Positions 28,105 through 37,273 are shown, numbered from the stretch's first letter. The stretch: DNA of 64,000 nt from a beta proteobacterium AAP65 (GCA_001295865.1 LJHW01000006.1:248001-312000), one strand, 5' to 3'. Made by a program: numbers and translations. Notes: generated by a model from the sequence alone, not told the origin.

Positions 28105-29660
28105 GGGCGCAGGCCGCTGGCCGGGGCGGCGCAATGCTGGCGGATGAACTCGGCGTGGCCGGGCATCACCTCGACGCACTTGTCGATGACACCGCTGATG
28201 CCCTGCAGGAAGCGGCCGATGTCTTCTTCGGGGTACAGGTCCACCAGTGGGTTGTAGCTGTCGGGGCGCAGGTTCTGGCCGTGCAGCACCTGCAGCCAGC
28301 TCACCTCGGTGAAGAGCTCGCTGCCCTCGCGGAACAGGCGTCCGCTGCTCTTCCACAGCGCCATGCGGTGCTTCAGCGAAGCCGGCACGGCCATCTCGCG
28401 GCACGCCGTCCAGAAAGGCGTGTCGGTGCGCTGGTTCAGGTGGTAGTGCAGGATGATGAAGTCGCGGATGCGCGTGTACTCGAAGGCCATCTGCGCGTTG
28501 AACTCGTCGATGTCCGGCTGCGCGAAGCCCCGGGTCGGGAAGAGCGTCAACAGCTTGCCGATGGCCGCCTGCACGAGGTGGATGCTCGTGCTCTCCAGCG
28601 GCTCCAGGAAGCCGCCCGCCAGGCCCACCGCCACCACGTTGCGGTTCCATTGCAGGCGGCGCATGCCGGCCTTGAAGCGCAGCAGGCGCGGCTCGGCCAG
28701 GGCCGGTGTGTCCAGGTGGGCCAGCAGGGTGGCGATGGCCTCGTCGTCACTCACGCGCTGGCTGCAGTACACGTGCCCGTTGCCGGTGCGGTGCTGCAGC
28801 GGAATGCGCCACTGCCAGCCCGCGCCGTGCGCGGTGCTGCGGGTGTAGGGCGTGATCTCCGGCAGCGCGGCCGAAGGCACCGCGGCCGCGCGGTCGCAGG
28901 GCAGCCAGTGGCTCCAGTCTTCGAAGCCCGTGCCCAGGGTCTGCTCGATCAGCAGGCCGCGGAAGCCCGAGCAGTCGATGAAAAGGTCGCCTTCGACGCG
29001 CGTGCCGTCTTTCAGCTGCAGCGACTGCACGTGCCCGTTGTGGGCGTGCAGCTGCACGTGTTCCACCTTGCCTTCGATGCGGCGCACGCCGCGGGCCTGC
29101 GCGTAGCGGCCGAGGTAGCGCGCGTACAGCGACGCATCGAAGTGGAAGGCGTAGGTGATCTGGCCCAGCGGCGAGTTGGGCATGTCGGCCGCAGGGCGGC
29201 GGAATCGGTTGGCGCGGCTGGCCATGCGGGTGATGGAGTAGCGCTCGAGGTCGGGCGCCTTGCCGGCCAGCCACATCTTCAGCCAGTACTGGTGGAAGTC
29301 CACCGTCCACAGCTGCTGGCCGAAATCGCCGAAGCCGTGCAGGTAGCGCTCGCCCTGGCGTCCCCAGTTCACGAACTCGATGCCCAGCTTGAAGCTGCCC
29401 ATCGTCTCGCGCACGAACTCGTCTTCGTCGATCTCCAGGATCTTGTTGAACAGGCGGATCGGCGGGATCGTGGCTTCGCCCACGCCCACCGTGCCCACCT
29501 CGTCAGATTCGATCAGCGTGATGGCCACCTTGCCTTGCAGCACCTTGGCCAGCATGGCGGCGGTCATCCAGCCCGAGGTGCCGCCGCCGAGGATGACAAC
29601 CTGCTGCAGCAGGGCAGGGCCCGGGGCGGGGGCGGCTGGGTGGGGGCTGGCGGCGTTCAT
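28101..29660 (-). CDS. Flavin-dependent tryptophan-halogenase-like protein
   Basis: A 519-residue protein of the tryptophan halogenase family. FAD-binding GGGTSG lies at residues 25-30, followed by VGVGEATIPP. The catalytic lysine equivalent is K91 in SFKLGIEFVNW. The diagnostic W-x-W-x-I-P motif is present as GWQWRIPLQ, and a Glu in FLEPLEST matches the second catalytic residue. All hallmarks of an active flavin-dependent halogenase are kept. It lies between a TonB-dependent receptor and malE, a pairing known from carbohydrate-linked TonB loci of Caulobacter- and Xanthomonas-type bacteria, where its role is unclear. Its natural substrate is unknown. No tryptophan pathway genes and no flavin reductase are nearby. 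Confidence 0.92.
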   Translation of the reverse strand: MNAASPHPAAPAPGPALLQQVVILGGGTSGWMTAAMLAKVLQGKVAITLIESDEVGTVGVGEATIPPIRLFNKILEIDEDEFVRETMGSFKLGIEFVNWGRQGERYLHGFGDFGQQLWTVDFHQYWLKMWLAGKAPDLERYSITRMASRANRFRRPAADMPNSPLGQITYAFHFDASLYARYLGRYAQARGVRRIEGKVEHVQLHAHNGHVQSLQLKDGTRVEGDLFIDCSGFRGLLIEQTLGTGFEDWSHWLPCDRAAAVPSAALPEITPYTRSTAHGAGWQWRIPLQHRTGNGHVYCSQRVSDDEAIATLLAHLDTPALAEPRLLRFKAGMRRLQWNRNVVAVGLAGGFLEPLESTSIHLVQAAIGKLLTLFPTRGFAQPDIDEFNAQMAFEYTRIRDFIILHYHLNQRTDTPFWTACREMAVPASLKHRMALWKSSGRLFREGSELFTEVSWLQVLHGQNLRPDSYNPLVDLYPEEDIGRFLQGISGVIDKCVEVMPGHAEFIRQHCAAPASGLRP

Positions 29661-29725
29661 GGCAGCGGGGGGCGTGGTGATGGGGACCCGAGGATGGTTG
29701 AAACCCGGCGCGCCGGGTAGACCTC

Positions 29726-29764
29726 TCGTAAAAAGGCCCCGCGGCCGGTGTCGGACGCGGGGCC
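29726..29764 (-). terminator. Rho-independent terminator after the TonB receptor
   Basis: On the minus strand, an 8-bp GC stem (GGCCCCGC with GCGGGGCC, 29735-29764, 14-base loop) is followed at once by a T run (29730-29734). It sits 28 bases after the receptor stop and before the halogenase gene. It may lower transcription of the downstream transporter genes relative to the receptor. Confidence 0.75.
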
Positions 29765-29791
29765 TGCCGGGGCCTCAGGCAAGAGGCAGGC

Positions 29792-32680
29792 TTACAGCTT
29801 GTAGGCCAGGCCGAAGGTGTAGGACTTGCCGTACTTCACGCGCTCGACCACGTTGTTCGGGTTGCCGCTGTAGCGCTTGAACTCTGCGTTGCTCAGGTTG
29901 CGGCCCTGGGCCAGCAGCGACAAGCCCTTGAGCATGCCGCTCTGGAACTCGTAGGAGATCTGCAGGTCGCGCGTGGTTTCCGGCGCCACGAAGGTCAACT
30001 GCCGGTTGTCCTGGAAGTCGCTGATCTCGCCGAGGAACTCCGAACGCTTGCGCTGTGCCAGGCTGATGGCGAAACCGCTGCGCTCGTAGTAGATGCGCAT
30101 GTTGGTCACGTTCTTCGACAGACCCGGCAGCGGCAGCTGGCTCACGCCCACGTCGTTGGTGTTCAGGCCCGAAGCCGGGATCGACACCTTGCTCGAGGTG
30201 GCCGAGTGGTTGAACTCGACACCGAAGCCGCTGAGGATGGGCAGGAACATGCCGAAGGGCACCGACGCCGTCAGTTCCACACCGCTGATGCGGCCGCCCG
30301 AGCCGTTGGCCGGCTGGGTGAACAGGCCCTGCGAGCTCACACCCGCCGGCAACTGCACGCCGTAGCGGCTGAAGTCGACGGCTTGCGACTGCTGGTAGAC
30401 GTAGGTCGTCAGGTCTTTGTAGAAGCCGGCGGCGGAGAAGTAGGCGCGGTTGCCAAAGTACTTCTCGAAGGACAGGTCGAAGTTGTTGGCGCGGAAGGGC
30501 TCCAGGTAGGGGTTGCCGCCGCTGCCTTCGATGCGCGGGCCGCCCTGGGCGGTGGCGTTGACACCGAAGGTGGAGCTGGCGCGCAGGTCGGCCATGCTGG
30601 CCCGCGACATCACGCGGCCCACACCCAGGCGCAGCACCGAGTCACCCGGCAGGTCCATGGCCAGGTTCAGGGTGGGCAGCACGTCGGTGTACGAGTGCGG
30701 CACGCTCACGCGCACGGCGGGGCAGGTGGCCGGCGTGTTGCCGGTGCAGTTGGCCGGGTCGAGCACGAAGCCGCTGCCCGTCTGCTTGGTGTCCACCACC
30801 TGCACGCCGAGGTTGCCGCGTACCTGGCGGCCGAACCATTCGGTGTCGATGTTGCCCTGCACGTAGAACTGCTTGATGTCTTCCTTGACGCCCCAGTCCT
30901 TGTTCAGGATGTCGCGGTCGACCTTGGGCGGCAGGTCGTAGATCGTGCCCAGCGAACCCTGCGGGTCCCAGCTCAGGATGGGCAGGCCCACCGTGCCGGC
31001 GGTGGTGACGCTGGCGCCCGGTGCGGTGACCGAGGCGTAGGGGTCGATCACGGCGCCGGTGGTCAGGTTCACGCTGCCCTTGATGACCAGGCGGCCTTCA
31101 TTGGCCGAGCGGGTCTTCTCGCGGTCGCTGAGGTTCACGCCCAGGTCGATTTCGAAGAAGGGGCCGAAAGACACGGCGCGCTTGCTCGTCAGGCGGAAGG
31201 CGTTGATCTCGTCCTTCACCGTGGGCAGGGCCACGTAGCCGGCCTGCGGCGAGCTTTCACCACCCGACCAGCCCATGGGGTCGGTCAGCTTGATGACGTT
31301 GGGGTCGCCGTAGTTCAGGCTGGTGTTGTAGCGAACCTGGTCGAAGTTGCCGCCGGTGAAGCCTTGCCAGCTGATCGTGCTGGCAGCGTGCGCAGCCGCG
31401 AACTGCGGCAGGTTGCCGTTGCCCGGCAGGCCTGCCGTCGTTTCGTAGCGGGTGCCCTTGCGGTTGACCGAGCTCTGCGAGATGTCGGCCGTGCTCTTCC
31501 AGCCGCCCAGGTTGAAGCGCAGGTTGGCGCCCCAGGCGGTGAGGTCGTCCTCGATGCGCTCGTCGTGGTTGCGCACCACACCCTTGTAGTTGTTCAGGGT
31601 GCCCGAGGTGAAGTTGCCGCTGGCGTCGCGGGTGACGTTGTAGAAAACGCCGTTGGGGTCGTAGTTGCCGGCGCTGTTGCCGCCGATGGCGCCTTCCAGG
31701 CCCTTCTTGCTGACCTTGAAGTCGCCTTCCGAGTAGAAGTAGTCGACGCTCAGCTCGAAGTCCTTGTTGGGCTTGTACTGCAGCACGGCCATGCCGCCGA
31801 CACGCTCGAAGGTGGTGCGTTCGATGTCGGAGGTGAAGCCGCCCGGCGCCTTGCCCGTGACCTCGGTGCCCTGGCAGACGCCAGCGGCGTTGTAGGTGCT
31901 CGTGCAGCCGGTGACGTCAGGCGCCCAGCCGCCCCAGGAGTTGAAGCGCTGCTGGTCGGCGCCCTTGTCCTTCAGCGTGGTGAAGCCCAGCGCCACGCCC
32001 AGCTTGCGGTCGGCGAACTGGTCGATGTAGGTCAGCGTGGCCTTGTTGCCGTCGCCTTCGCCGAAGCCGCTGTCCACGCCCGTGCGGTCTTTCGTGAGAC
32101 GGCCGGCGATGGTGCGCTTGGCGAAGTCCAGCGGGCGCACCGTGGACATGTTGATGGTCGAGGCCAGGCCTTGCGAGGTCAGGCTGGCTTGCGGGGTCTT
32201 GTAGACCTGCACACCGCCCAGCAGCTCGGCCGGGAACTGGTCGAACTCCACGCCGCGGCTGTCGCCGGTGGAGGCCTGCTCGCGGCCGTTCAAGGTGGCG
32301 GCGTTGAAGTCGGGCGAAAGACCGCGCACGCTGATGTTCGAGGCGCGGCCGGTCTGCTTGTTGCGCTGCGTGGCCAGGCCCGGCAGGCGCGAGATGGCTT
32401 CGGCCACCGTCACGTCGGGCAGCTTGCCCACGTCTTCGGCGGAGATGGCCTCGACGATGCTGTCGGCGCTCTTCTTGACGTTGATGGCGCTCTCGATGCC
32501 GCGGCGGATGCCGGTCACCGTGACCACCTGGGGGGCCGAGGCGCTGGCGGCCGGGGCGGCTGGGGCGGTTTGCGCCTGGGCCAGGCCGCTGCTCATCAGC
32601 AGGGCGGCTACGGCAGTGGCCACCGGGGTGGCTTGCAGCGCGGCGCGTCGGGCGCTGCTGCGGGGGCTGGAATTTTTCAT
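29792..32680 (-). CDS. TonB-dependent outer-membrane receptor, probable maltodextrin uptake
   Basis: A 962-residue outer-membrane transporter. The ATG at 32680, preceded by AGGAGA, starts a signal peptide (ATPVATAVAALLMSSGLAQA). A short Ala/Pro linker and a TonB-box-like VVTVTGIRRGIE follow. The plug domain runs from about residue 70 to 190 (VGKLPDVTVAEAISRLPG, ISVRGLSPDFNAATLNGRE), then a long beta barrel. The plug style matches the large Xanthomonas/Caulobacter receptor class that includes the maltose receptor MalA. It would bring maltodextrins into the periplasm for MalE. It is divergent from an exported GH13 gene, with operators between. Confidence 0.93.
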   Translation of the reverse strand: MKNSSPRSSARRAALQATPVATAVAALLMSSGLAQAQTAPAAPAASASAPQVVTVTGIRRGIESAINVKKSADSIVEAISAEDVGKLPDVTVAEAISRLPGLATQRNKQTGRASNISVRGLSPDFNAATLNGREQASTGDSRGVEFDQFPAELLGGVQVYKTPQASLTSQGLASTINMSTVRPLDFAKRTIAGRLTKDRTGVDSGFGEGDGNKATLTYIDQFADRKLGVALGFTTLKDKGADQQRFNSWGGWAPDVTGCTSTYNAAGVCQGTEVTGKAPGGFTSDIERTTFERVGGMAVLQYKPNKDFELSVDYFYSEGDFKVSKKGLEGAIGGNSAGNYDPNGVFYNVTRDASGNFTSGTLNNYKGVVRNHDERIEDDLTAWGANLRFNLGGWKSTADISQSSVNRKGTRYETTAGLPGNGNLPQFAAAHAASTISWQGFTGGNFDQVRYNTSLNYGDPNVIKLTDPMGWSGGESSPQAGYVALPTVKDEINAFRLTSKRAVSFGPFFEIDLGVNLSDREKTRSANEGRLVIKGSVNLTTGAVIDPYASVTAPGASVTTAGTVGLPILSWDPQGSLGTIYDLPPKVDRDILNKDWGVKEDIKQFYVQGNIDTEWFGRQVRGNLGVQVVDTKQTGSGFVLDPANCTGNTPATCPAVRVSVPHSYTDVLPTLNLAMDLPGDSVLRLGVGRVMSRASMADLRASSTFGVNATAQGGPRIEGSGGNPYLEPFRANNFDLSFEKYFGNRAYFSAAGFYKDLTTYVYQQSQAVDFSRYGVQLPAGVSSQGLFTQPANGSGGRISGVELTASVPFGMFLPILSGFGVEFNHSATSSKVSIPASGLNTNDVGVSQLPLPGLSKNVTNMRIYYERSGFAISLAQRKRSEFLGEISDFQDNRQLTFVAPETTRDLQISYEFQSGMLKGLSLLAQGRNLSNAEFKRYSGNPNNVVERVKYGKSYTFGLAYKL

Positions 32681-32783
32681 GGTTTGTCTCCTGAGACTCA
32701 CGGGATCACGACAACTTCCGCCCGCGCCCACCTCGGTGACTGGCGCTGTTCGGAGGGGGGAATGGGGTTCGCAGACAGAACTT

Positions 32784-32798
32784 TGTACCAAAACTAGA
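32784..32798. promoter_or_regulatory. Degenerate HexR-like site upstream of the TonB receptor
   Basis: TGTACCAAAACTAGA matches nine of twelve arm positions of the locus motif. It lies 104 bases upstream of the receptor ATG. It may be a weak regulatory copy. Confidence 0.35.
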
Positions 32799-32947
32799 TC
32801 CTGAGGCACCCTGCGGAAACCCTAGATCGGTGCGCGTTGGTGTCGAAGATGTGGCGAATATCTGGGCTATACAGAGGAGAGGCACCCTCGGTACACTGAT
32901 CAGAACGCACCGTGACGGGGCTGAAGGCAGACTCTGCGGCGTGTGTT

Positions 32948-32962
32948 TGTAGCGAAACTACA
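32948..32962. promoter_or_regulatory. HexR/RpiR-type operator copy 4
   Basis: TGTAGCGAAACTACA is a near-perfect palindrome. It ends one base before the TTG codon that I favour as the start of the exported GH13 gene. It lies inside the longer GTG-initiated frame that begins at 32912. Confidence 0.75.
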
Positions 32963-35686
32963 TTGCAAAAAAGCAACACCCTGAGCGTTTGTGCGCTTCG
33001 CCGCCGGCTCGGCGGCCGCCTGGCCGCGGGCCTGTTGATGGCGGCTGCCGCCGCCGCCGCTGCCATCGGTTCTGGCGGGGCCTGGGCGGGTGCGGCCGGC
33101 GGCCCGCTGCAGCTGCACAGGCCCTCGCCGGACTGGCGCGACCAGGTGCTGTACTTCGTGATGACCGATCGCTTCGCCGACGGCGACCCGGCCAACAACG
33201 ACCAGGGCGCTGGCGAGTACAAGCCCGGCGACCGCACGCGTTACCAGGGTGGCGACCTGCGCGGGCTGCAGCAGCGCCTGGGCTACATCCGCGGCCTGGG
33301 CGCCACGGGTGTGTGGATCACACCGCCGGTGGCCAACCAGTGGCTGGACCCGGCCGGCCACTACAGCGGCTACCACGGCTACTGGGCCGAGAACTTCAAA
33401 CGGCTCGACCCGCACCTGGGTACGCTCGCCGACTACCAGGCGCTCTCGCACGCGCTGCACAGCCAGGGCCTGGTGCTGGTGCAGGACATCGTGGTGAACC
33501 ACACCGGCAATTTTTTTGGCTACAGCGGCTGGCAGCGCAGCGACCCCGCCGCCGGCTACACACCGCACGGGCATACACGCCCCGTGCCGCGCCCGAGCCA
33601 GCCGCCCTTCGACCAGAACGACCCGCGCGACCCCGTCCAGCGCGCCGCCGGCATCTACCACTGGACGCCGGACATCAGCGACTACACCGCGCCCGAGCAG
33701 GAGCGCCGCTTCCAGATGGGCGGCCTCGACGACCTGAACACCGACAACCCGGTGGTGCGGCGCGCGCTGCGCGACAGCTACGCTTACTGGGTGCGCGAAG
33801 TGGGCGTGGACGCTTTCCGCGTCGACACCGCCTTCTACGTGGCGCCCGACTTCTTCACCGATTTCCTGCGCAGCCGCGATGCGCAGGCGCCCGGCCTGGC
33901 CGAGGTGGCGCGGCGCACCGGCAGGCGCGACTTCTTTGTCTTTGGCGAGGGTTTCGGCATCGACCGGCCGGGCGCCGATGTGCAGGCGCGAAAGATCGAG
34001 AGTTACGTGCGCGGCCCGCGCGGCGAGCCCCGCCTGCCGGGCATGCTGAACTTTCCGCTCTACGGCGCTTTGGGCGATGCCTTCGCACGCGGTCGCCCGC
34101 CGGCCGAGCTGGGTGAACGCATCACCCGCATGCTCGAGGTGCACAGCGACCCGCACCGCCTGGTGAGCTTCATCGACAACCACGATGTCGACCGCTTCCT
34201 CGCCGGCGGCAGCGAAGCCGGCATGAAGCAGGCGCTGCTGGCACTGATGACGCTGCCCGGCGTGCCCGTTCTCTACTACGGCACCGAGCAGGGCTACACC
34301 GAGCCGCGCGCCTCGATGTTCGCGGCCGGGTGGGGCTCAGGCGGGCGCGACCGCTACGACACCGAGGCCCCGCTGTACCGCGCCATCGCCGCCATGACGG
34401 CGCTGCGGCGCGACCACCGCGTGCTCTCGCGCGGCTGGCCCACGGTGCTGCACGGCAATGCCGCCGCGCCCGGCGCGCTGGCCTGGCGCATGGACTGGCG
34501 CGGCGCCGAGGCCCGACGCCTGCCCCGCACCGAGCGGCAGCCGCTGTTCGTGGTTTTCAACACCGCCGAGACCGAGACCCTGCTGCCCGCGTTGCCCACC
34601 GGCCTGCCTGCGGGCACGGTGCTGGAAACGCTGCACACGCTGGACGGCCGGCCTGCCGAGGCCGTGGCGGGCGCCGGCGGCCGCCTCACGCTGCGCCTGC
34701 CGCCGCGCAGCGGATTTGTGTTGCGGGCCTCGACACGGCGTACATCGCCCGCGATGGCGGCGCTGCCCCCGGCCCGGCTGCAGCTGGCCTTGGCCGACGG
34801 CAGCGTGCAGCGCGGCGACTTCACCGTGCACGGCACGGCCGCAGGCGTGCAGCGCCTGCGTGTGGTGGTGGATGGCGACATCGCGCGTGCCGTCGAGGTG
34901 CAGCCCGATGCAGCCGGCCGCTGGCAGGCTCGCGTGGACACCGCGGCGATGGTCGACCCCGCCACGCAGCACAGCGTGGTGGCCTGGGCCGGCGGCGAGG
35001 GCGAGGGGGGGCGGCAGGGGGTCTCGGCCCCGCGCCGCTTCCGCGTTGAACGCGCCTGGCAGACCGTGGTCGACCAGCCCGACCCGGCCGGCGACGACAC
35101 CGGCCCGCCCGGCGCCGCCTACACCTACCCCACCGACCCCGGCTGGGGCGAGAACCGCCAGATGGACCTGCGCCGCGTGCGGGTGGACACCGCCGGCGGC
35201 GCCTTGCGCCTGCACCTCGGCCTGCACCGCATCACCACGCCCTGGAGCCCGCCCAACGGCTTCGACCACGTCAACTTCACCGTCTACATCGAGCTGCCCG
35301 GTGTGCCCGGCGGCGCCACGGTGATGCCGCTGCAGAACGCCAGCCTGCCCGGCGGCATGCGCTGGCACCTGCGGCTGCGGGCGGGCGGGTGGTCGAACGC
35401 GCTGTTCGCGGCCGATGGCGCCAGCGCCACGCACGAGGGCACGCCGGTGACCCCGGGCGCCACGCTGGCGGTGGACCGCGAGGCGCACACCGTCAGCTTC
35501 ACGCTGCCGGCGGCGGCGCTGGGCCGGCTGCCCTCGCTGCGCGGTGCACGGATCTATGTGACGACCTGGGATTACGACGGCGGCTACCGCGCACTGGGCC
35601 CCGAGGCGCGGGCCTACGCGATGGGCGGTGGCCGCGAAGACGGCCCACGCGTGATGGACGACAGCGGGGTGATCACGCTGCCCTGA
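32963..35686 (+). CDS. Exported GH13 enzyme with glucodextranase-like C-terminal module
   Basis: A roughly 907-residue exported enzyme. The start is uncertain. TTG 32963 gives a good signal peptide (LRRRLGGRLAAGLL plus an Ala-rich core). GTG 32912 would put the operator inside the gene, and ATG 33038 would lose the charged n-region. GH13 regions: QDIVVNH (D175), FRVD (nucleophile D288), FGEGF (E329) and IDNHD (D408). After the barrel come a beta domain and a C-terminal module of about 220 residues. The latter resembles the C-terminal domain of glucodextranases (MDLRRVRVDTAGGALRLHLGL, FDHVNFTVYIELPG, VTTWDYDGGYRAL). It is divergent from the TonB receptor, suggesting surface or periplasmic glucan cleavage coupled to uptake. 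Confidence 0.88.
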   Translation: MQKSNTLSVCALRRRLGGRLAAGLLMAAAAAAAAIGSGGAWAGAAGGPLQLHRPSPDWRDQVLYFVMTDRFADGDPANNDQGAGEYKPGDRTRYQGGDLRGLQQRLGYIRGLGATGVWITPPVANQWLDPAGHYSGYHGYWAENFKRLDPHLGTLADYQALSHALHSQGLVLVQDIVVNHTGNFFGYSGWQRSDPAAGYTPHGHTRPVPRPSQPPFDQNDPRDPVQRAAGIYHWTPDISDYTAPEQERRFQMGGLDDLNTDNPVVRRALRDSYAYWVREVGVDAFRVDTAFYVAPDFFTDFLRSRDAQAPGLAEVARRTGRRDFFVFGEGFGIDRPGADVQARKIESYVRGPRGEPRLPGMLNFPLYGALGDAFARGRPPAELGERITRMLEVHSDPHRLVSFIDNHDVDRFLAGGSEAGMKQALLALMTLPGVPVLYYGTEQGYTEPRASMFAAGWGSGGRDRYDTEAPLYRAIAAMTALRRDHRVLSRGWPTVLHGNAAAPGALAWRMDWRGAEARRLPRTERQPLFVVFNTAETETLLPALPTGLPAGTVLETLHTLDGRPAEAVAGAGGRLTLRLPPRSGFVLRASTRRTSPAMAALPPARLQLALADGSVQRGDFTVHGTAAGVQRLRVVVDGDIARAVEVQPDAAGRWQARVDTAAMVDPATQHSVVAWAGGEGEGGRQGVSAPRRFRVERAWQTVVDQPDPAGDDTGPPGAAYTYPTDPGWGENRQMDLRRVRVDTAGGALRLHLGLHRITTPWSPPNGFDHVNFTVYIELPGVPGGATVMPLQNASLPGGMRWHLRLRAGGWSNALFAADGASATHEGTPVTPGATLAVDREAHTVSFTLPAAALGRLPSLRGARIYVTTWDYDGGYRALGPEARAYAMGGGREDGPRVMDDSGVITLP

Positions 35687-35712
35687 GCCGCGCAGCCGGC
35701 CCCTGAAAAGCA

Positions 35713-35744
35713 ACAAGGGCGGGAACTTGCGTTCCCGCCCTTGT
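35713..35744. terminator. Strong bidirectional hairpin terminator
   Basis: A perfect 14-bp stem (ACAAGGGCGGGAAC with its complement) around the loop TTGC. It lies 26 bases after the GH13 stop and 19 bases beyond the stop of the convergent small lysine-rich gene, so it can serve both. No long T run is present on either side. Confidence 0.75.
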
Positions 35745-35763
35745 CACATGGAAACCAGAAGAA

Positions 35764-35940
35764 TTACTTCTTGGCTTCTTCCTTCTTGGCGGCCGGCTTG
35801 GCTTCTTCCTTCTTCATGTCGGCCTTCTTGGCAGCGGCGCTGGCGGCCGGCTTGGCGGCGTCGGCCTTGCCAGCGTGGGCGGCGGCTTGGGCGCCGATGG
35901 CGAAAGCGGCCAGGGCCAGGGCGCTGATGATCTTGATCAT
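35764..35940 (-). CDS. Small exported Lys/Ala/Glu-rich protein
   Basis: A 58-residue protein. A signal peptide (MIKIISALALAAFAIGAQAA) is followed by a mature tail of about 37 residues built from AAK, KKEEAK and AKPA repeats. Codons and a GAGAGAG-type ribosome site before the ATG at 35940 support a real gene. The mature part is charged and disordered, with no domain. Similar small Lys/Ala-rich secreted proteins occur in Burkholderiales, where their job is unknown. It shares the terminator at 35713-35744 with the convergent GH13 gene. The low-complexity composition recalls the tail of the amylase at 400. Confidence 0.65.
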   Translation of the reverse strand: MIKIISALALAAFAIGAQAAAHAGKADAAKPAASAAAKKADMKKEEAKPAAKKEEAKK

Positions 35941-36116
35941 GGTGTATCTCTCTCAGAGGAAAGTCGGGTTTTCGAGAACCTCGTCAACCCGAACCATTCC
36001 GGGGCGCCGAGAGCCCGAACGCGGTGCACCGCAGCCCAGGCTGTGACCACAACGCCCCGCCGCGAGAAGGGTTGACAGGGTCGAACCAAAACTTGCGCGG
36101 GCACCCGGCCCGGCCT

Positions 36117-37196
36117 TCAAGCCCGGTGCTGGGTCAGGGCCTGCACGCCGCCATTCAGGGCCGCCAGGGTGTCGGTGATCAGCAGCGTCGGGATGGCCTG
36201 CAGGTAAGCCTGGAAGCGGCCCTTGGCCTCGAAGCGCTGGCGGAAGGGGCTCTGGAAGAAGCGCTCGCCCAGGCGCGGCACGATGCCGCCGCCGATGTAG
36301 ACGCCGCCACGCGCGCCCATCACCAGTGCCACGTTGCCGGCGAAACTGCCGAGCAGCGCACAGAAGGCGTCGAGGGTGCGGCTGCACACCGCGCAACTGC
36401 CGTTCAGGCCGCGTTCAACGATCTGCTCGGCCGCCAGTGTCGCGGCTGGCTGGTCCTGGCCTTGACCCATGACCGCGGCCACAGCCGCGTGCAGCACCGG
36501 CAGGCCGATGCCCGACAGCAGGCGTTCGGCCGAAACGTGCGGGTGCTCGCGCCGCACGGCGGCGAGCAGGGCGGCGTCGAATTCATCGGCCGCCGAGAGG
36601 CTGGCATGGCCACCTTCGCCCGGTACGGCCACCCAGCCGCCGCCAGGCGCCGGCACCAGGCCGGCCACGCCCAGGCCGGTGCCTGGGCCGATGACGGCCA
36701 GGGCGTTGCGTCCGGGCAGTGCCGTGCGCACCGGTGCACCCGGCCAAGGCAACAGCTGCTGCGCTTGCAGGCGCGGCAGCGAGAGCGCCAGCGCTTCAAA
36801 ATCGTTCAGCACCAGCAGCGCTTCGAGCCCCAGCGCGGCTTGCGCCTCGCGGCAGGAGAAGGCCCAGCCGCTGTTGGTGAAGGCGATGCGGTCGGTGCCC
36901 ACGGCCGTGGCCACCGCGAAGGCGGCAGCGCGCGGCGGCCGGTAGGCGCCGCCCAGGGCCTGGGCCACGCCCGCCAGGTAGCTGGTGGCGGCATCGGCCG
37001 GCCCAGGGTGGCCGGCGGCCGGCAGTGTGGCCACGTGGCTGATGCGGTCGGCGCCTTCGGCCAACCAGCCGAAACGTGCGTTGGTGCCGCCGATGTCGGC
37101 CACCAGCCAAGGGCGGGGCGGGCCGGCCGCCACGGCGCCGGCTTCGGCAGGGCGGGCGGCGGCCGCGGGGCGGGTGAGGGCTTCAGGATCGGACAT
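36117..37196 (-). CDS. glk: Glucokinase, stand-alone
   Basis: A 359-residue bacterial glucokinase converting glucose and ATP to glucose 6-phosphate. After a 28-residue disordered Ala/Pro-rich extension come the phosphate-binding motif LVADIGGTNARFGW, the sugar/catalytic region VLNDFEALALSLP, GPGTGLGVAGL, the EGGHASLSA block and GGVYIGGGIVPRL. It is divergent from the Glk-HexR fusion, with two operators between. Having two glucokinases in one promoter region points to heavy glucose flow from dextrin breakdown. The N-terminal extension is unusual for the family, and an internal start cannot be excluded. Confidence 0.93.
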   Translation of the reverse strand: MSDPEALTRPAAAARPAEAGAVAAGPPRPWLVADIGGTNARFGWLAEGADRISHVATLPAAGHPGPADAATSYLAGVAQALGGAYRPPRAAAFAVATAVGTDRIAFTNSGWAFSCREAQAALGLEALLVLNDFEALALSLPRLQAQQLLPWPGAPVRTALPGRNALAVIGPGTGLGVAGLVPAPGGGWVAVPGEGGHASLSAADEFDAALLAAVRREHPHVSAERLLSGIGLPVLHAAVAAVMGQGQDQPAATLAAEQIVERGLNGSCAVCSRTLDAFCALLGSFAGNVALVMGARGGVYIGGGIVPRLGERFFQSPFRQRFEAKGRFQAYLQAIPTLLITDTLAALNGGVQALTQHRA

Positions 37197-37258
37197 GGCG
37201 GGTGGTGATCGTCGATGGCGGGCAGTGTCGTACCACCGCCAGCCCCAAACCTGTGCAC

Positions 37259-37273
37259 GGTAGCAAAACTACA
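37259..37273. promoter_or_regulatory. HexR/RpiR-type operator copy 5
   Basis: GGTAGCAAAACTACA lies 62 bases upstream of the stand-alone glucokinase start. The right arm is perfect. The left arm lacks only the first T of the TGTAGY arm. Confidence 0.7.
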
